From: Diphasiastrum complanatum
Lineage: Eukaryota > Streptophyta > Lycopodiopsida > Lycopodiales > Lycopodiaceae
Direction of reading: 5' to 3'
DNA length: 64,000 nucleotides
Assembly: GCA_029204225.1 (NCBI GenBank)
Contig: CM055113.1
Location: 10,006,364-10,070,363, forward strand
In this document: positions 49,054 through 59,899 of the stretch, piece by piece
Layout: every line of letters starts with the position of its first letter
Numbering within the stretch: the first letter of the stretch is position 1
The notes under the pieces: model-generated
What the model was told of the DNA's origin: nothing
Database searches by the model: none
What the model saw: only the letters and a program-made list of their open reading frames with translations
Program-made: the position numbers and the translations under genes

Positions 49054-50774
49054 ATACTTGATAGGGATAGCACTACAGACTAACATTGGATGATCATTAG
49101 GGGGCAACTATTTCATGTTGGACTTGAGTCACTTGATGGACAGGACTTACATGGGTGATTCATGATGGAATCAGGACATTGCAACACAAATGGAAAAAGC
49201 GTGAAGCTTTGGGGGCCAGCTCTAGGTTGGAGACGTGATGGAGATCGCATGGTTGGGTGTGATTGGAGGGCAAACACTATGATGGGTGTTTTGAGCGATC
49301 TATTGGAGGGGACACTGATGGCAAGGACTTCATGGTGTGCTCATTTGGGAGTACAGGATGGCATTACAGCAGGGGTCCAGGCATTGGCATCGATGGGGAG
49401 ACATCTACTATCATGGGTGTGGATAAGCAAGCTACCTATAGCTTTCATGCATTTGGCTATATTTGTAGGAGGCTAGGCTTGGTACAAGTGTTGAACTTGT
49501 ATGGTTCGGATCCATAGGTGGTGAGATCAGAAAGCCTAGAAGAAGTCACTCAAAGCCATATACCTCAGTACGGTCAGGGATACATTAGTCTTGGGATTCT
49601 GTGAGTGGCGACTCATGGATGAGCTTGCGTTGGCATGGTGTCGGGTGACACGTAGCTAGGGAGAGCGAGTAGATGGTAGGAGCGAGTGATACTCTGGAGA
49701 TTGGCTTGTCTAGCAGGATGGTGACCAGGATCAGAGACATCAGGTGAGCATAGTATGTGGATGACGAGTCCATTGGAGTGGCACTCAAGGAGATGCTATA
49801 GTTGCTCCGGTATGATACGTTTTGTATGCATAGTGGATGTTCTTCAGCTGGTGCATCATATGTGGGGAGATAGGCTCCTTGGTGGGAGGCCTATATACTG
49901 GTCAATTGGCAACGTCAAGTATGGAAAGTTGAACCTAAATGGGATGTAAGACAGACATATCATCATTAGTATCTCTTGGAGATGGGCGAGCTATTCAGGT
50001 ATAGCCTATGGTGAGGTTTGCATACATTCATTCATTGAGTTCTTGGTAGACTCTTGTGCTTTTTGGAGCATGGATAATGGATGAGAATCAGCTTTCAGGA
50101 CTTATTGGATAGTTGGATATGCTTGGACGTGAGGGCATCTTGGTGACAGGTGTTGGCCATGGTTGAGGACCTAATTTGGTGACCAGTGGTGTAGCTGTGG
50201 ATCTACATGTGACAGGTGCTGATACGATAAGATACCACAGTTTGCGCAAGCCTGGTCATGTATGTGATGTATTCGTGCTGGTTTGCATGGATGTGTGCTT
50301 GCATGTTATCTTGTCACGGGAGTCTATATCTGAGTCAGAGTTTATGTGTTTATGCATTTGCTACAGTGAAACAAAATAGTCATTGGATGCTCATTGACTT
50401 GTCATTATGTCTACTAGCTGTCTATCTAGTGAGGGTATAGTCTTATGGTGGCAGTAATATTTCCTCAGGTTGAGTCGCTCATTAGCCTAGCTAGATGGAG
50501 GATGTAAGTCTCATGGTGGCAATGGGATTTCCTTAGTTTTAGCCATGTCGCTCATGTGTTCAAGTCGGATTGAGGACAAGTCAGTTGGTCGAGAGTGTGG
50601 TAGACTCTCTACATGAGCACTGTGTTTGCATGATACTTTGTGTGCCAAACCCGATGGTTTGATGGTGTGCTTGAGTGTGAGTCAAGTACAAGGTAGCAGA
50701 GATATGCATAACATCTTTTGGACATTCCAGACGCTGCTGCAATATATATTTTTACTCCTACTGCATTTGATCTT

Positions 50775-50783
50775 AAGGGAGAA
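50775..50783 (+). promoter_or_regulatory. Polypurine tract of the LARD-like element
   Basis: AAGGGAGAA directly precedes the TGTTAAGAATC start of the right LTR. Confidence 0.8.
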
Positions 50784-51270
50784 TGTTAAGAATCAGATTT
50801 GATTTGATATGTTTTTATTGTAAGCTCGAAATGCAGTATTGTAATTAACTATACATATCTTCAGTTAATTAGGATTTACAATTTTCAGTAATAATCGGGA
50901 CTGGACCCACACTTGTCATATCAGCCACAGTCATTTGTCCCGTAGACGGCTACTTGGATTAGCCGAGTAGCCACATTGGTAGGAAATCAGCCTGTACAGT
51001 GGATTTTGGCTTCGTTATGCTATACTCGAGGGCATGTCTCGAGTTTGTCAGTTATTTAGGCCATACCGGGCCTTGTTCTAGTTTGGCAGGTGGTAGGCCA
51101 ATTTTAGGACACTTGTCCTTTCATGCAGTTGGTGTGTTTCCTATATGTACAGTTTTTTCTTTGTAATACAAAGCTTTTGCTTTGCCATCTTTAAGAGCTT
51201 GTGAGGAGTGTCTATGGTGATTGATTCATGTGATCTGCATACTGCACTAGATCCTAGCATGATTTTAACA
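50784..51270 (+). repeat. Right LTR of the LARD-like element, 487 bp
   Basis: Begins TGTTAAGAATC and ends GATTTTAACA, so its termini TGTTA/TAACA are inverted repeats. Only its last 42 bp have a counterpart on the left (40432-40473). Confidence 0.82.
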
Positions 51271-51730
51271 GCTTCATAGATGCTAGAAGGTTTGTGCTTA
51301 AGCTTCGAAAAACATAAAAAATTATCAACAAAGTAGAAGTTAAACCCACACTCCCCGTACATGCAAATCAGTGAATGACTAAAAGACATTTTAAGTGATT
51401 TTTTTGGCTTTTGAGAACTCTAAATATACGTGTATGAAAATAGGAACTCTTGTCATGCCCAAAACAAAACATACATAGTGGAGAACCAACATTGTTGGCT
51501 CAATGCATGGGCTCTAGGACAGACCAAAGAACGACATCATAGAAATCATTTTTCTAGGCATAAATAATGAACTAGGCAAACATTACATGCCAAGTGAAAG
51601 GCTTGGACATTGTGGCTTAGAGTATTATTCTTCGAGTAAAACGCTATAGTTGGAGTATTGTTATCCGAATAAAAGGTTGGACACGTCGAAAGATTTTGCG
51701 TACCGGAGCTGGTTCCGAGAGATTTTGCGT

Positions 51731-51929
51731 CTTGTTTTTGGCCTTGAATGGATATGGCGTGATCATAGAGAGACGGAATGGAAAAGAGAGAGGGACGGAA
51801 CAGAAAAGAGAGAGAGCATTTTTTATTGCTTGTTTTTGCCCTTTAATGGATCTGGTGATGGTAGAGAGACGGAACTGAAAAGAGAGGACAGAACGGAAAA
51901 GAGAGAGAGCATTTTTTATTGCTTGGCTG
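51731..51929 (+). repeat. Tandem duplication, about 98-bp period, GA-rich
   Basis: Two copies share CTTGTTTTTG(G)CC(C)TT-AATGGAT, then GAGAGACGGAA and AAGAGAGAGAGCATTTTTTATTG. The open frames across it are repeat artefacts. Confidence 0.8.
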
Positions 51930-52261
51930 GTTAGAGCAGCAAAATCTGAAAATTGTGGCCGCCAAACAAAGAGCACGATGTAGCAGTTGATTGATAGTTT
52001 GTTATCCTACGCTGAAACTTCCTCATGCACACAATAACCTATGCTGCAGAGCCAACGACTCACTAAGAAAAATTTCACATGCCATCGTCAATATCAAAAG
52101 AAAGAATCATAGAAAAGCAAACAAAAATACAGAGAAAAACATGATAGAGAACATTACCTTCTTCGTCTTTCTACTGCAACACCAGGTCATCTCTCACCCC
52201 ACCACCGTCTTCCTAATGTGAACAGTAGGTTGTCTCTCACCCTCTATTGGGTTGAAAATTC

Positions 52262-52548
52262 AGATTCAGTAGTTGACTACCACTCAGCTGCAGAAGGGAA
52301 GATATTGCTCTGAAAAGGTTCGTTGGAGAACAATGCAAATTGTCATGTTGGAGACCTCTGCCACTCTATCTGAGAGTTTAGATTCTGCAAATTGATTTTG
52401 AGATATCTACTTTTTAGCCTTTATCTGACTACCACTCAGTTGTAGAAGACAAGATCTCTCTGAAGGGGTGCGTTGAAGAGAAGTGCAAATTGCCACGTTG
52501 GAGACCTCCGCCACTCTATCTAAGAATTCAGATTTGCAGATTTCAACA
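52262..52548 (+). repeat. Tandem duplication, about 155-bp period
   Basis: Two diverged copies share GACTACCACTCAG, GTGCAAATTG and GTTGGAGACCTC(T/C)GCCACTCTATCT. An additional short pair (GTC(A/G)TCTCTCACCC) precedes them at 52187-52240. Confidence 0.8.
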
Positions 52549-52979
52549 TATTTAATTTCTCTCACCTAACTGTTTTCAAAAGGCTGAAAAGTCGGTCATA
52601 TCTCTATATGCTCTGCTAATCATGCACAAATGAGGCGTTGCATGAATTCGTTCCTATGCACCTCCTTCCTCACAAGTTTCTAGTTCCATGCAAACTACAT
52701 GTTTATTTCTCATGGCTTGATTGCACATCACTTCTGCTTTTTCCAATCCATGCATGCTATTGGAGACCTCCCACAAAAGTGCAGGCTGACTGGGACAACT
52801 ATATAGCTATACACACAGACCTTAGTTAAACCATTGGGCGTCCGCCACATGGCAAATGGCCATTGTTGGCCAAATGACCTCGGCAGTGTTTTGCACACTG
52901 TCCACACGTATTGGTATTAGATGCTAATCAGCATTATGGGAGAAATATAATCCATATGCTTAGCGTTAATAAACATAGT

Positions 52980-53250
52980 TTAATTGGCCGAGGCTGCCCC
53001 CTCTCGTGGCAGCAGCTTCCTTCTTCTTCGCTGGGCTGGCAGCAAACCACCGCCACCACCACCATCTCCTCAGCCTCCGCCTCTTTTTGCTTTTCTCTCG
53101 TCATGTTCGATCTTTTTTCTTTTCTCTATTTGCGATCCAGTTCTTCTTCTGATCATCGCATCTTGGGAGTTAACTTCATCGATTCCTCGGAGGCTAATCC
53201 TTTCGGTGTGCACTACAATCCACCTGTTTTTGTTTAGCTTCGAGGTGCCT
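52980..53250 (+). promoter_or_regulatory. CT-rich leader-like segment, possible 5' UTR exon
   Basis: A pyrimidine-rich stretch with CCACCGCCACCACCACC and many CTTCTTC words, unlike the surrounding AT-rich DNA. Two overlapping frames (52911-53237, 52984-53325) are open, but both encode low-complexity text with no domain. In plant genes such DNA often marks a first, non-coding exon; the BRO1-like exon at 55643 follows a good acceptor and needs such an upstream exon. Link not proven. Confidence 0.35.
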
Positions 53251-53259
53251 TTTCTGAGC

Positions 53260-55140
53260 ACATGGATAGCCGAAGTTTCAATTGTCTGGAAGTTTGAGCA
53301 ATGCACAAAGATTCCTGAATCCTAAGTTTTGAAAGATGAATTGTTGGTTTGTTTTTTGTTTAGATCTTCGATGTTATGCATAATGAGCTGTTGGAACTAT
53401 ATCTACGGACGCACGTGAACGTAGTAGGCATCATAATAAGCGTGCTCTTTAACTGAGCTGTGTTGATTTCTTGTTACCAGTTCAGATTCTGTTTAGGCAC
53501 GTTTTTAGCTACAGGCTGGTCGCTTTAGTCAAACCTTGCTGCTTTAACGTAAGCATTATTTTGCCTAAGATATTATAGTCGTATTGGACGTATCTCAAAA
53601 ATCTTTTAGCCTGAATAAAGTACTGGTTCAGAGATTTCAATCCGCTGTCTGTTTGCCTTTCAGTCAACTCAACCATCAAAAGCTGAGCTTCACAATTTCT
53701 TATGCAGAAGAGCTTTTTCAATCTTCACCTACTACACAGGCCTGTTAGAAAGAATGTTTACGTCCGAATAGTTTTCAGGGGATCTAAAGGTTCATTCGCT
53801 TCAAATAAACCACGAATTGCTCTTTATTTCCCATTAAAAGGCTCGTTCATGTGCTGATAATCAGTGCTCATTGTTTCATATCCTTTGCTTATGTAGATTG
53901 AAGAAATTGGATTCCATCAGCCGAGAATAAATCCATTTCTCGATATTTGCAACGGGATAGCAGGTGTAGATCTATTTAACTTTGTTAATTATAGTATAGT
54001 CTGCACTGTGGCAGGTACCTTCAGATATTGAGATATTTTGAAAGTTCAATAAAAAGAGGCTAAAGGTTGTGCGGCTATAGCTGCTCCTGTCAAGTTCTTG
54101 TGTTTATTCCTTGCATCTTTGTACTCCTTACAATGTCTAAAACAAGTTGACAAGAGTTGTATTCATACACGTCGGGAGGTATACTCAAATATAAAAGGTT
54201 CTTCTTTATACCGAGCGTTGTTCCAGGTAAAATTTCTTACTGGTTGAAAGGCTTTGGTGGGAAAGCACTCGTCGGACCTCTTGAGGCTTGAAGCCTTCAG
54301 AATCACCCTCTGAAAAGCGAAAACTGGTTTTGTTGATGAGCATTTCTACGTTTCTTGTAATACAGACATGTACGGTCCAGGCGATTTTGAAATTAGACCT
54401 AAGCATTTGCAGTCTACAGATTTTTGTTGCATGTCCTCTGGTGTGTGGCTGATTGGAGTTGAACTGCTGATTTTAAAAAGAGTACAAGCAACGAGCGTTC
54501 TTCACCATTAGGCCACTCATTGGAGGACTGGACTCTAGAGAGTTGACGATGTAGAGAGACACATATGCATATGTATATCAAGTAGTTTAGCGCACTGGTG
54601 TTTTGAATAGGTAAGTCAAGGACTAATGTATTTTTAATAAGTAGACTATTTGTTAGGCGGTGGACTGCACATGGGCCCATGCATTCATGAGCCTGATTAC
54701 TTTTTGGCAGCTCTTAAAGTTATTGATTCGGTTTTATGGAATGATGCTAACATGGAGCTAGGAGATTGAAGGTGACAGTTCATATGTCAAATCTTGGGGC
54801 ACGATAAGCAATCTAAATAGATAAACTCTCCAGAATCCAAAGTTTGTGCTGCTTCATTTGCTTTCAAGCTGATCGTGGCCCTAAGAGTCACAGTTTGTAA
54901 ACGAGTAGATAATGTAAGCATTGCAGCCATTTATTTCCAAGGGCAACTTGTCTTCTAGGATTTTTTGTCCTCAGCCTTACCTTTCTTTGCTAAATTGCTA
55001 TCCTGTCCATTCAGGATTGTTGTTTTTGTTCATATTTCTGGCTCTATAGCTTTCAAGTACAAAGGTCATTTCTTGGGTTGCCTTACTTCTTTTCACACCC
55101 TACTGGAAAATGATTTCCTGAGTAATAAAGTGTAGGTTTT
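53260..55140. other. Probable intronic or intergenic DNA
   Basis: No coding domain. A strong donor-like AATAGGTAAGT is at 54604-54614 but has no assigned exon. Confidence 0.35.
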
Positions 55141-55142
55141 TT

Positions 55143-55492
55143 CCATAGTTGCCCAGAAACGCGTTTCTGGGCAAAAATGTTCCCAAAAACGTGTTTCTCA
55201 GAAATGCATTTCTGGGAGCAGAATGGTGAAAAAAAAAACAGATTATATATATTCTTTGCCCTAAAATTGCCCTAAACTAGACCTAAACCATGCTGTAACC
55301 AACCCAACTGTAACCACAACACCTGGCAACCTAATAAAATACAATGCCCTTGATCAGAGCTTTTAATCTGATACCCATATTGCCCACAAAAATCCCCAAA
55401 AAAAAAACGTTTATAAGAAACGCTCCCCATTTCAGAAACGTGTTTCTTACCGCGTTTCTGAACACGTTTCTGAAATGGGGGTGCAACTATGG
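55143..55492. mobile_element. MITE candidate built of AGAAACG/CGTTTCT palindromes
   Basis: Ends CCATAGTTGC and GCAACTATGG are exact 10-bp terminal inverted repeats, 350 bp apart, with T-rich flanks (possible TTT duplication). Inside, CCAGAAACGCGTTTCTGG (55153-55170) is a perfect 18-bp palindrome, and related AGAAACG/CGTTTCT words recur near 55186-55212 and 55409-55472. No coding capacity. The family is not identified. Confidence 0.6.
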
Positions 55493-55642
55493 TTTCTGCA
55501 TTTAGATTTTGTAGTTTGGTGTATGCTCTTAGAAGAATCTTTTGTTTGTACTATGAGCCATCACTTTGAGTTAATTCTGGTCTTTTGGTTTGCAGAAGGT
55601 TTCATAGTCGGTTGGTGATGCTTAGGTTTGCCATTCAAAAAG

Positions 55643-55939
55643 ATGGGTTGCACGTTGTCCAGGACACAGGATGAAAATGGAACAGAGCCACATCAATTAC
55701 AAGTTGCAGATATCTTTGTTTTTGTACCGGGCTTGCGTATCCCAAAGAGGATAGGTGCTGCAAAATTTTTAGAGGGGCGCAACTCCGGCACCCTGTCAGA
55801 AAGGCTGAAAATGCGCACCCGCATTCTTTTTCTGTTAATAAAATTTGTTTTTCCTAAAGAGAAAGAGAGGAGGAACTTCACAGATCATGGTACTTCAAAA
55901 TGCCTTTATTGTGCATACAATGTCACGTGTTGTTATTAG
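55643..55939 (+). CDS. Probable first coding exon of an endosomal BRO1-like-domain protein
   Basis: A TTTGCAG acceptor at 55595 precedes ATG 55643, giving MGCTLSRTQDENG, then VADIFVFVPGLRIPKR and LSERLKMRTRI. Plant BRO1-like-domain proteins begin with MGC, where Gly2 is a myristoylation candidate and Cys3 a palmitoylation candidate. They then carry V-F-V-P-G-L-R-I-P-K and a L-x-E-R-L-x-x-L-R-T-R-I motif, which this exon follows. After RTRI the similarity stops and the text (FLLIKFVFPKEKERR) does not fit the family, so either I miss a splice site or the gene is truncated. No later BRO1 exon is seen before 64000. The family is thought to act in endosomal sorting; the assignment is from memory of the N-terminal motif. 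Confidence 0.45.
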   Translation: MGCTLSRTQDENGTEPHQLQVADIFVFVPGLRIPKRIGAAKFLEGRNSGTLSERLKMRTRILFLLIKFVFPKEKERRNFTDHGTSKCLYCAYNVTCCY

Positions 55940-56393
55940 TTAAGCACTTTGTGATTGGGAATGAATATGTTCCCATAATGTTGCTATTAATAATGCAGCA
56001 TGGCTATGATCAACTAGGTGTTGATTTCATATGCAGCATACTAAGTATCAAAACCCTGAAGAACCATGTGCAACAATGTTTCCAGCCGATTTGAATTGGC
56101 CGACTGAAACTGATTCGGATCGGGAACCATTTATTTATTTATTTTAAATTCTGCAATTTTGAGTCCTGACTAATGTTTTTGAACAAAAGGCCAATATCAA
56201 ATAGTAAATACCAAATACAGTTTAAGCAATGGTCAACCCTGGTCCCTAAAATAATTTATTATTTTACTGTTTTTTATACTAACTACTAACTAGTAAGTAC
56301 TAACTTCTAAGCTCTAACTTGAAAGTAGAAACTTCTAAGTTCTAACTAATAACTTACAAGTTATAATTATGCTTGCAACTTTAGCCCCTGCTG

Positions 56394-56414
56394 CCCCCCC
56401 CCCCCCCCCCCCCC
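56394..56414 (+). repeat. Run of 21 C residues
   Basis: A homopolymer followed by TCTCTGTCTCTC; likely length-unstable. Confidence 0.95.
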
Positions 56415-56610
56415 TCTCTGTCTCTCTTCCTAGTTTATTAGTTTGTTTTAGTTATTGGTTAAGTTGCTTGACGACATTGGTTTGTCTAAGTTCCATCTTA
56501 TCCGATGCACTGTTTGGTCTTATATGCCTTGGCCCTTAATACTTATGGTATGGAAAAGAGTCAAGACGTTAATAAATCTTTCTTTCTTTCTGTCTTTCTC
56601 TTTCTATAGT

Positions 56611-58473
56611 CTAGACTCTAAGCTCTCCTGGCTCTGAGCCTCCTTCAAATAGGTCCTGAACAGTAGGGATGAAGTCCGCATCAGATAGAGTGGCAGATTC
56701 AGTGGCAGGATGCCCCTCGTCCTCATCCTCATACTCACCCTCACCCTCATCCTCATCATCACTCTCCTCGGACCCCTCCTCATCTCCCTCTTCTATGTAT
56801 TCCTCTAATGATGCCGAATTCAATGATGCCTTTGATTCATTGTCGGAGTTGTGAGCACGAGAGCTCACAACCTCTCTTGCATTCCTACGCAATGCCTGTG
56901 CTCGAGTGATAGGTCTTGCACACAAGGATTCACAAACGTATCACTTTTCACTCAAGTCTCACAAAGTTCAAATTACAATTCACTGTTCAGAAATGTATCT
57001 CAAGTTTCAACTTTCAAGATTCATAGTTAATACTCACAAGTTCTTACAAGTTAAAGGCCTCAGAGCTTTCAAGTCTGAAGTTTCAACTTAGCTAATACTA
57101 AATAGCGACAAATGGTCTTATTAATGAGCCTACCCATGGCAACGCTATTTGCCGCATTGTCTGTGACAACCTGTATTGAACATTCAAGAATCAACACTGT
57201 CAATTGATCATTCGATTGTGAACAATGAACATTATACAATGCATTGAGCAATGAGAATATCAGAATCTTAGTAGATACTAGAGTGACGAGTTGACCTGCC
57301 GTAATGAACTGTAGCTTGTTGCAACTTGGAACTTGGAAGTTGAAAGTTGAAAGTTTTGAATTGGAACTATAAGGAAACTTAATCTAGGCTTGAGTGAAAC
57401 TTCTAAGTAATAAGCTCAAGCCTCATATAAATGTTTATTACAGTTTGGATTGATTATACCTTTACAATGTGCCGTGGCCCCACCTCCTCAATGGCAGCTC
57501 GAATATGAGTAAACATATACTCGCCAGTCACTGCCTCCCTAGAGGTGTCGATGGATCTCAAAAACATCATCCCCATGCAAGAAGACACCAAGATATTCAA
57601 TATGTGGCACTTTCGTGCATCGCTCCAACCATCAGATATGATGGTGCAGCCATACCTAGGTCACAACAATGAGCATTGAAAATTGTAGCAATCATCAACG
57701 TCAAATGATCAAGATTCAAGATTCCATTTTGATTCTTGAGAAATTAGAATTGAAAGTTAAATGTTCATATGAGTATGAAGTGTTCACATACGTCATTTTA
57801 AAAGTTACTAGCCACGACTTCGAAGTTAGAACTTTCAACTTAGTACTTAGTACTTAGTACTTACTACCTAATACTTAGAAGCAAATTTGAAACTTGAAAT
57901 CAGAAAGACAAAACTTAAAAGGGAGCAACCCGAAAATGGGCCATGGGCATAGACTCTAGAGTATTAATAATTAGAGTGCTCAGTGCATAGTACATACTGG
58001 GCCCATGCCCTCTTGAGGGGCTCTCGGTTCTTTCAATTGCTACTCGCTTAGCAACAAGTCCTCTCGTCTTGAGATACTGCCCTATCATGCTTTCTATGGT
58101 AATCATCTTCCTCCATGTCGGGGTCTTAGCAAGATGAAATGGGAGATAGCATGTGTAGAAGCATTGTCGGACTGCAACCTCTGGCTCTGCCATTGCTCTA
58201 GGATCAATGTTGGATACATAATAAATCCCTACCCCCTAGTTGTGTAGTGCGGCGGCCTCCCTGTCCACCTCTTCCTCTCGATGGTGGTTGTGGTATGGTG
58301 GCTTAAGAAGGTCGTGGTGGTGGTGCCATCGAAGATCCAATACGGGCACTCTGAGTACTAGGCCTTGCCTCATCTGGAGCTCTGACCTCTCCATGAGAAG
58401 AGAGGGGGTGTGCGATGGGCAACTGCAGGGCATGCTGTGGTAGCCTCTAGTTGTGTCATTGTCGCATCCCGAT
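56611..58473 (-). pseudogene. hAT transposase A, decayed, minus strand
   Basis: Exon-like blocks on the minus strand, right to left. About 58473-57990: Pro/Gly/Arg-rich linker, then YLPFHLAKTPTWRKMI, preceded by a TTTGGCAG acceptor. 57655-57460: YGCTIISDGWSDARKCH and MGMMFLRSIDTSREAV, the DUF659 core, with a CTAG acceptor and GTATAA donor. 57170 leftwards: VVTDNAANSVAMGRLI, ending soon after in ICRY. 56914-56611: an acidic C-terminal tail (ITRAQALRRNAREVV, then Glu/Asp runs). The segment after VVTDNAANSV up to the dimerisation region is missing, and no BED finger was found. Such transposases cut hAT elements at short inverted ends; this copy cannot. Confidence 0.78.
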
Positions 58474-59117
58474 CTGCCAAAAAAAAGCAATTTAATTTAG
58501 TGATTTAAAAAGCACATTAAACATTTTGTAAGTCATGACTCATTCTTCAAGAATCAAAATTTAAACTTCGTCAATTAAAAACTACTTAGTCCTTACAACC
58601 TAATACGGTATACCTTTTACCGTATGCCTATAGGCTATTACTTAAGTCTTGGCTCTAGTCTCTTACTATAATTAGAATTTAGAAATTAGTAGTAACTAGT
58701 AACTAGCAAGTTCTAACTAGTACAAATTTCTAATTTTTAACGTCTAATTAGAATCTAGATAGTTATAACTTATTAGTAGATACTAGTCTCTAGATAGTAG
58801 TGAGTACTTACGAGTTACTACTAAGTAGATAGATGTTGGAACTGTCAACTTACCACTTATAACTTAGATAGATCATAGACCTAAGACATTCAGAATCCAA
58901 CTTACTAGATTAATCATTAGAATCTTCCATTCAAATTTCAATTAGATTTATCATAATAGGTAACATAATCCAGATTATATATATGAACAATTATATAGTT
59001 ACAACTTACAACTTACTGGTTAGTAGTATATACCTACCATATGGCATATAGTATATAGGTAAATCATAATAGTACTATTATGTATATAGTGTATACATGC
59101 AACATTATATCATGGTT

Positions 59118-59176
59118 CCCACGACACTAGTGCCGTGGGACTGCACGACATGGCACGTGTGTACGGCACACGTGCC
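59118..59176. repeat. Two adjacent hairpins, CCCACG and GGCACGTGTG types
   Basis: 59152-59161 GGCACGTGTG pairs with 59167-59176 CACACGTGCC (loop TACGG). Just upstream, CCCACGACACTAGTGCCGTGGG is a near-perfect palindrome. Such structured subterminal DNA is common in hAT elements. Confidence 0.7.
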
Positions 59177-59281
59177 GTGGCACAGTACCTTTTTTGAAAT
59201 TTTTTTTTTGATCTTCTTTTAAAAAGCTATTTTTAAAAGTTTTTTGGCCTTTTAAGTATACCATAGTGGCTGGTGGTAACG

Positions 59282-59310
59282 CCATTATGGTACCGCCGGT
59301 ACCATAATGG
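59282..59310. repeat. 13-bp perfect inverted repeat with 3-base loop
   Basis: CCATTATGGTACC at 59282-59294 is answered by GGTACCATAATGG at 59298-59310 (loop GCC). A third related copy, GGTACCACCATAATGG, follows at 59312-59327. Confidence 0.8.
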
Positions 59311-59461
59311 TGGTACCACCATAATGGCTTTAAATACCAGGGCGGCACCAATAAATAACATTTTTTATTATTATTATTTTTTTAATTTTCTAATAAAAAC
59401 CCCTTTTATTATTGTAAATTAGGGTAAAAAATTCAGAAAAAAAAAGGTTTAGGGTTACAGG

Positions 59462-59716
59462 GGGCACTATGGGGGAGCAAACCTTGGGGTCAATGGGAGT
59501 GCAGCATGTGGGGGAGCAACAAATCCGGACAGGTACACCGTCACATGGGCACTGTGGGGGAGCAGACCACGGACCCAATTGGAGTGCAGCACGTGGGGGA
59601 GCAACACATGGGGCAGGTACAGTAGCACATGGGCACTGTGGGGGAGCAGGCCATGGGGCCAATGGGAGTGCAGCACGTGGGGGAGCAACAAATGGGGGCA
59701 GTTACAATGGCACATG
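59462..59716 (+). repeat. 84-86-bp tandem repeat, three copies
   Basis: Units start at 59462, 59547 and 59631. Each begins GGGCACT(A/G)TGGGGGAGCA and contains GTGCAGCA(T/C)GTGGGGGAGCAAC. Copies 2 and 3 keep a plus-strand frame open with a repeating GHCGGA / SAARGGAT pattern. Confidence 0.88.
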
Positions 59717-59775
59717 GAAGGATCATCAACATCTGCACATGGGGAAACAGGCTGTGGGGTTAAATAGGCACTCAC

Positions 59776-59893
59776 GAGGCTGTGAGTGAGCTAGTGAGAG
59801 GCTGTGAGAGAGAGGCTGTGAGAGGCATTGTGAGAGGCTGTGAGAGAGCCAGTGAGAGCCATTGAGAGGCTGTGAGAGGCTATGAGAGCCAGT
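59776..59893 (+). repeat. Minisatellite of GAGAGGCTGTGA-like units
   Basis: About ten irregular units of GAGAGGCTGTGA/GAGAGCCAGTGA follow the 85-bp array. No reading frame across it looks genuine. Confidence 0.8.
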
Positions 59894-59899
59894 TTGAGA

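Larger units (their letters stand above)
40432..51270 (+). mobile_element. Non-coding LTR retrotransposon (LARD-like) carrying a nested copia
   Basis: The last 42 bp of a left LTR (40432-40473) match the end of the right LTR (51229-51270): GATCTGCATACTGCACTAGATCCTA then GATTTTAACA. A primer site TGGTATCAGAGCGG follows directly at 40474, and a polypurine tract precedes the right LTR at 50775. Internal sequence (40474-42714 plus 49054-50783, about 4.0 kb without the nested element) shows no gag or pol text in any frame. This is the pattern of a large retrotransposon derivative mobilised in trans. The left LTR is otherwise missing, so no target duplication can be checked. Confidence 0.78.
56270..58880. 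repeat. Degenerate CTAACTAGTA / TAGTACTTAG-type repeats in hAT introns
   Basis: Blocks at about 56275-56370, 57836-57880 (three TAGTACT units in a row) and 58590-58870 consist of loosely repeated TAACTAGTA, TAGTACTTA and AAGTTCTAACT words. They lie in the intervals between the exon-like blocks of hAT A. The period is irregular. Confidence 0.55.

Noticed and set aside
52911-53325. Proline/serine-rich ORFs as a gene
   Set aside because: Two overlapping frames in a CT-rich tract with no domain; more likely leader DNA.
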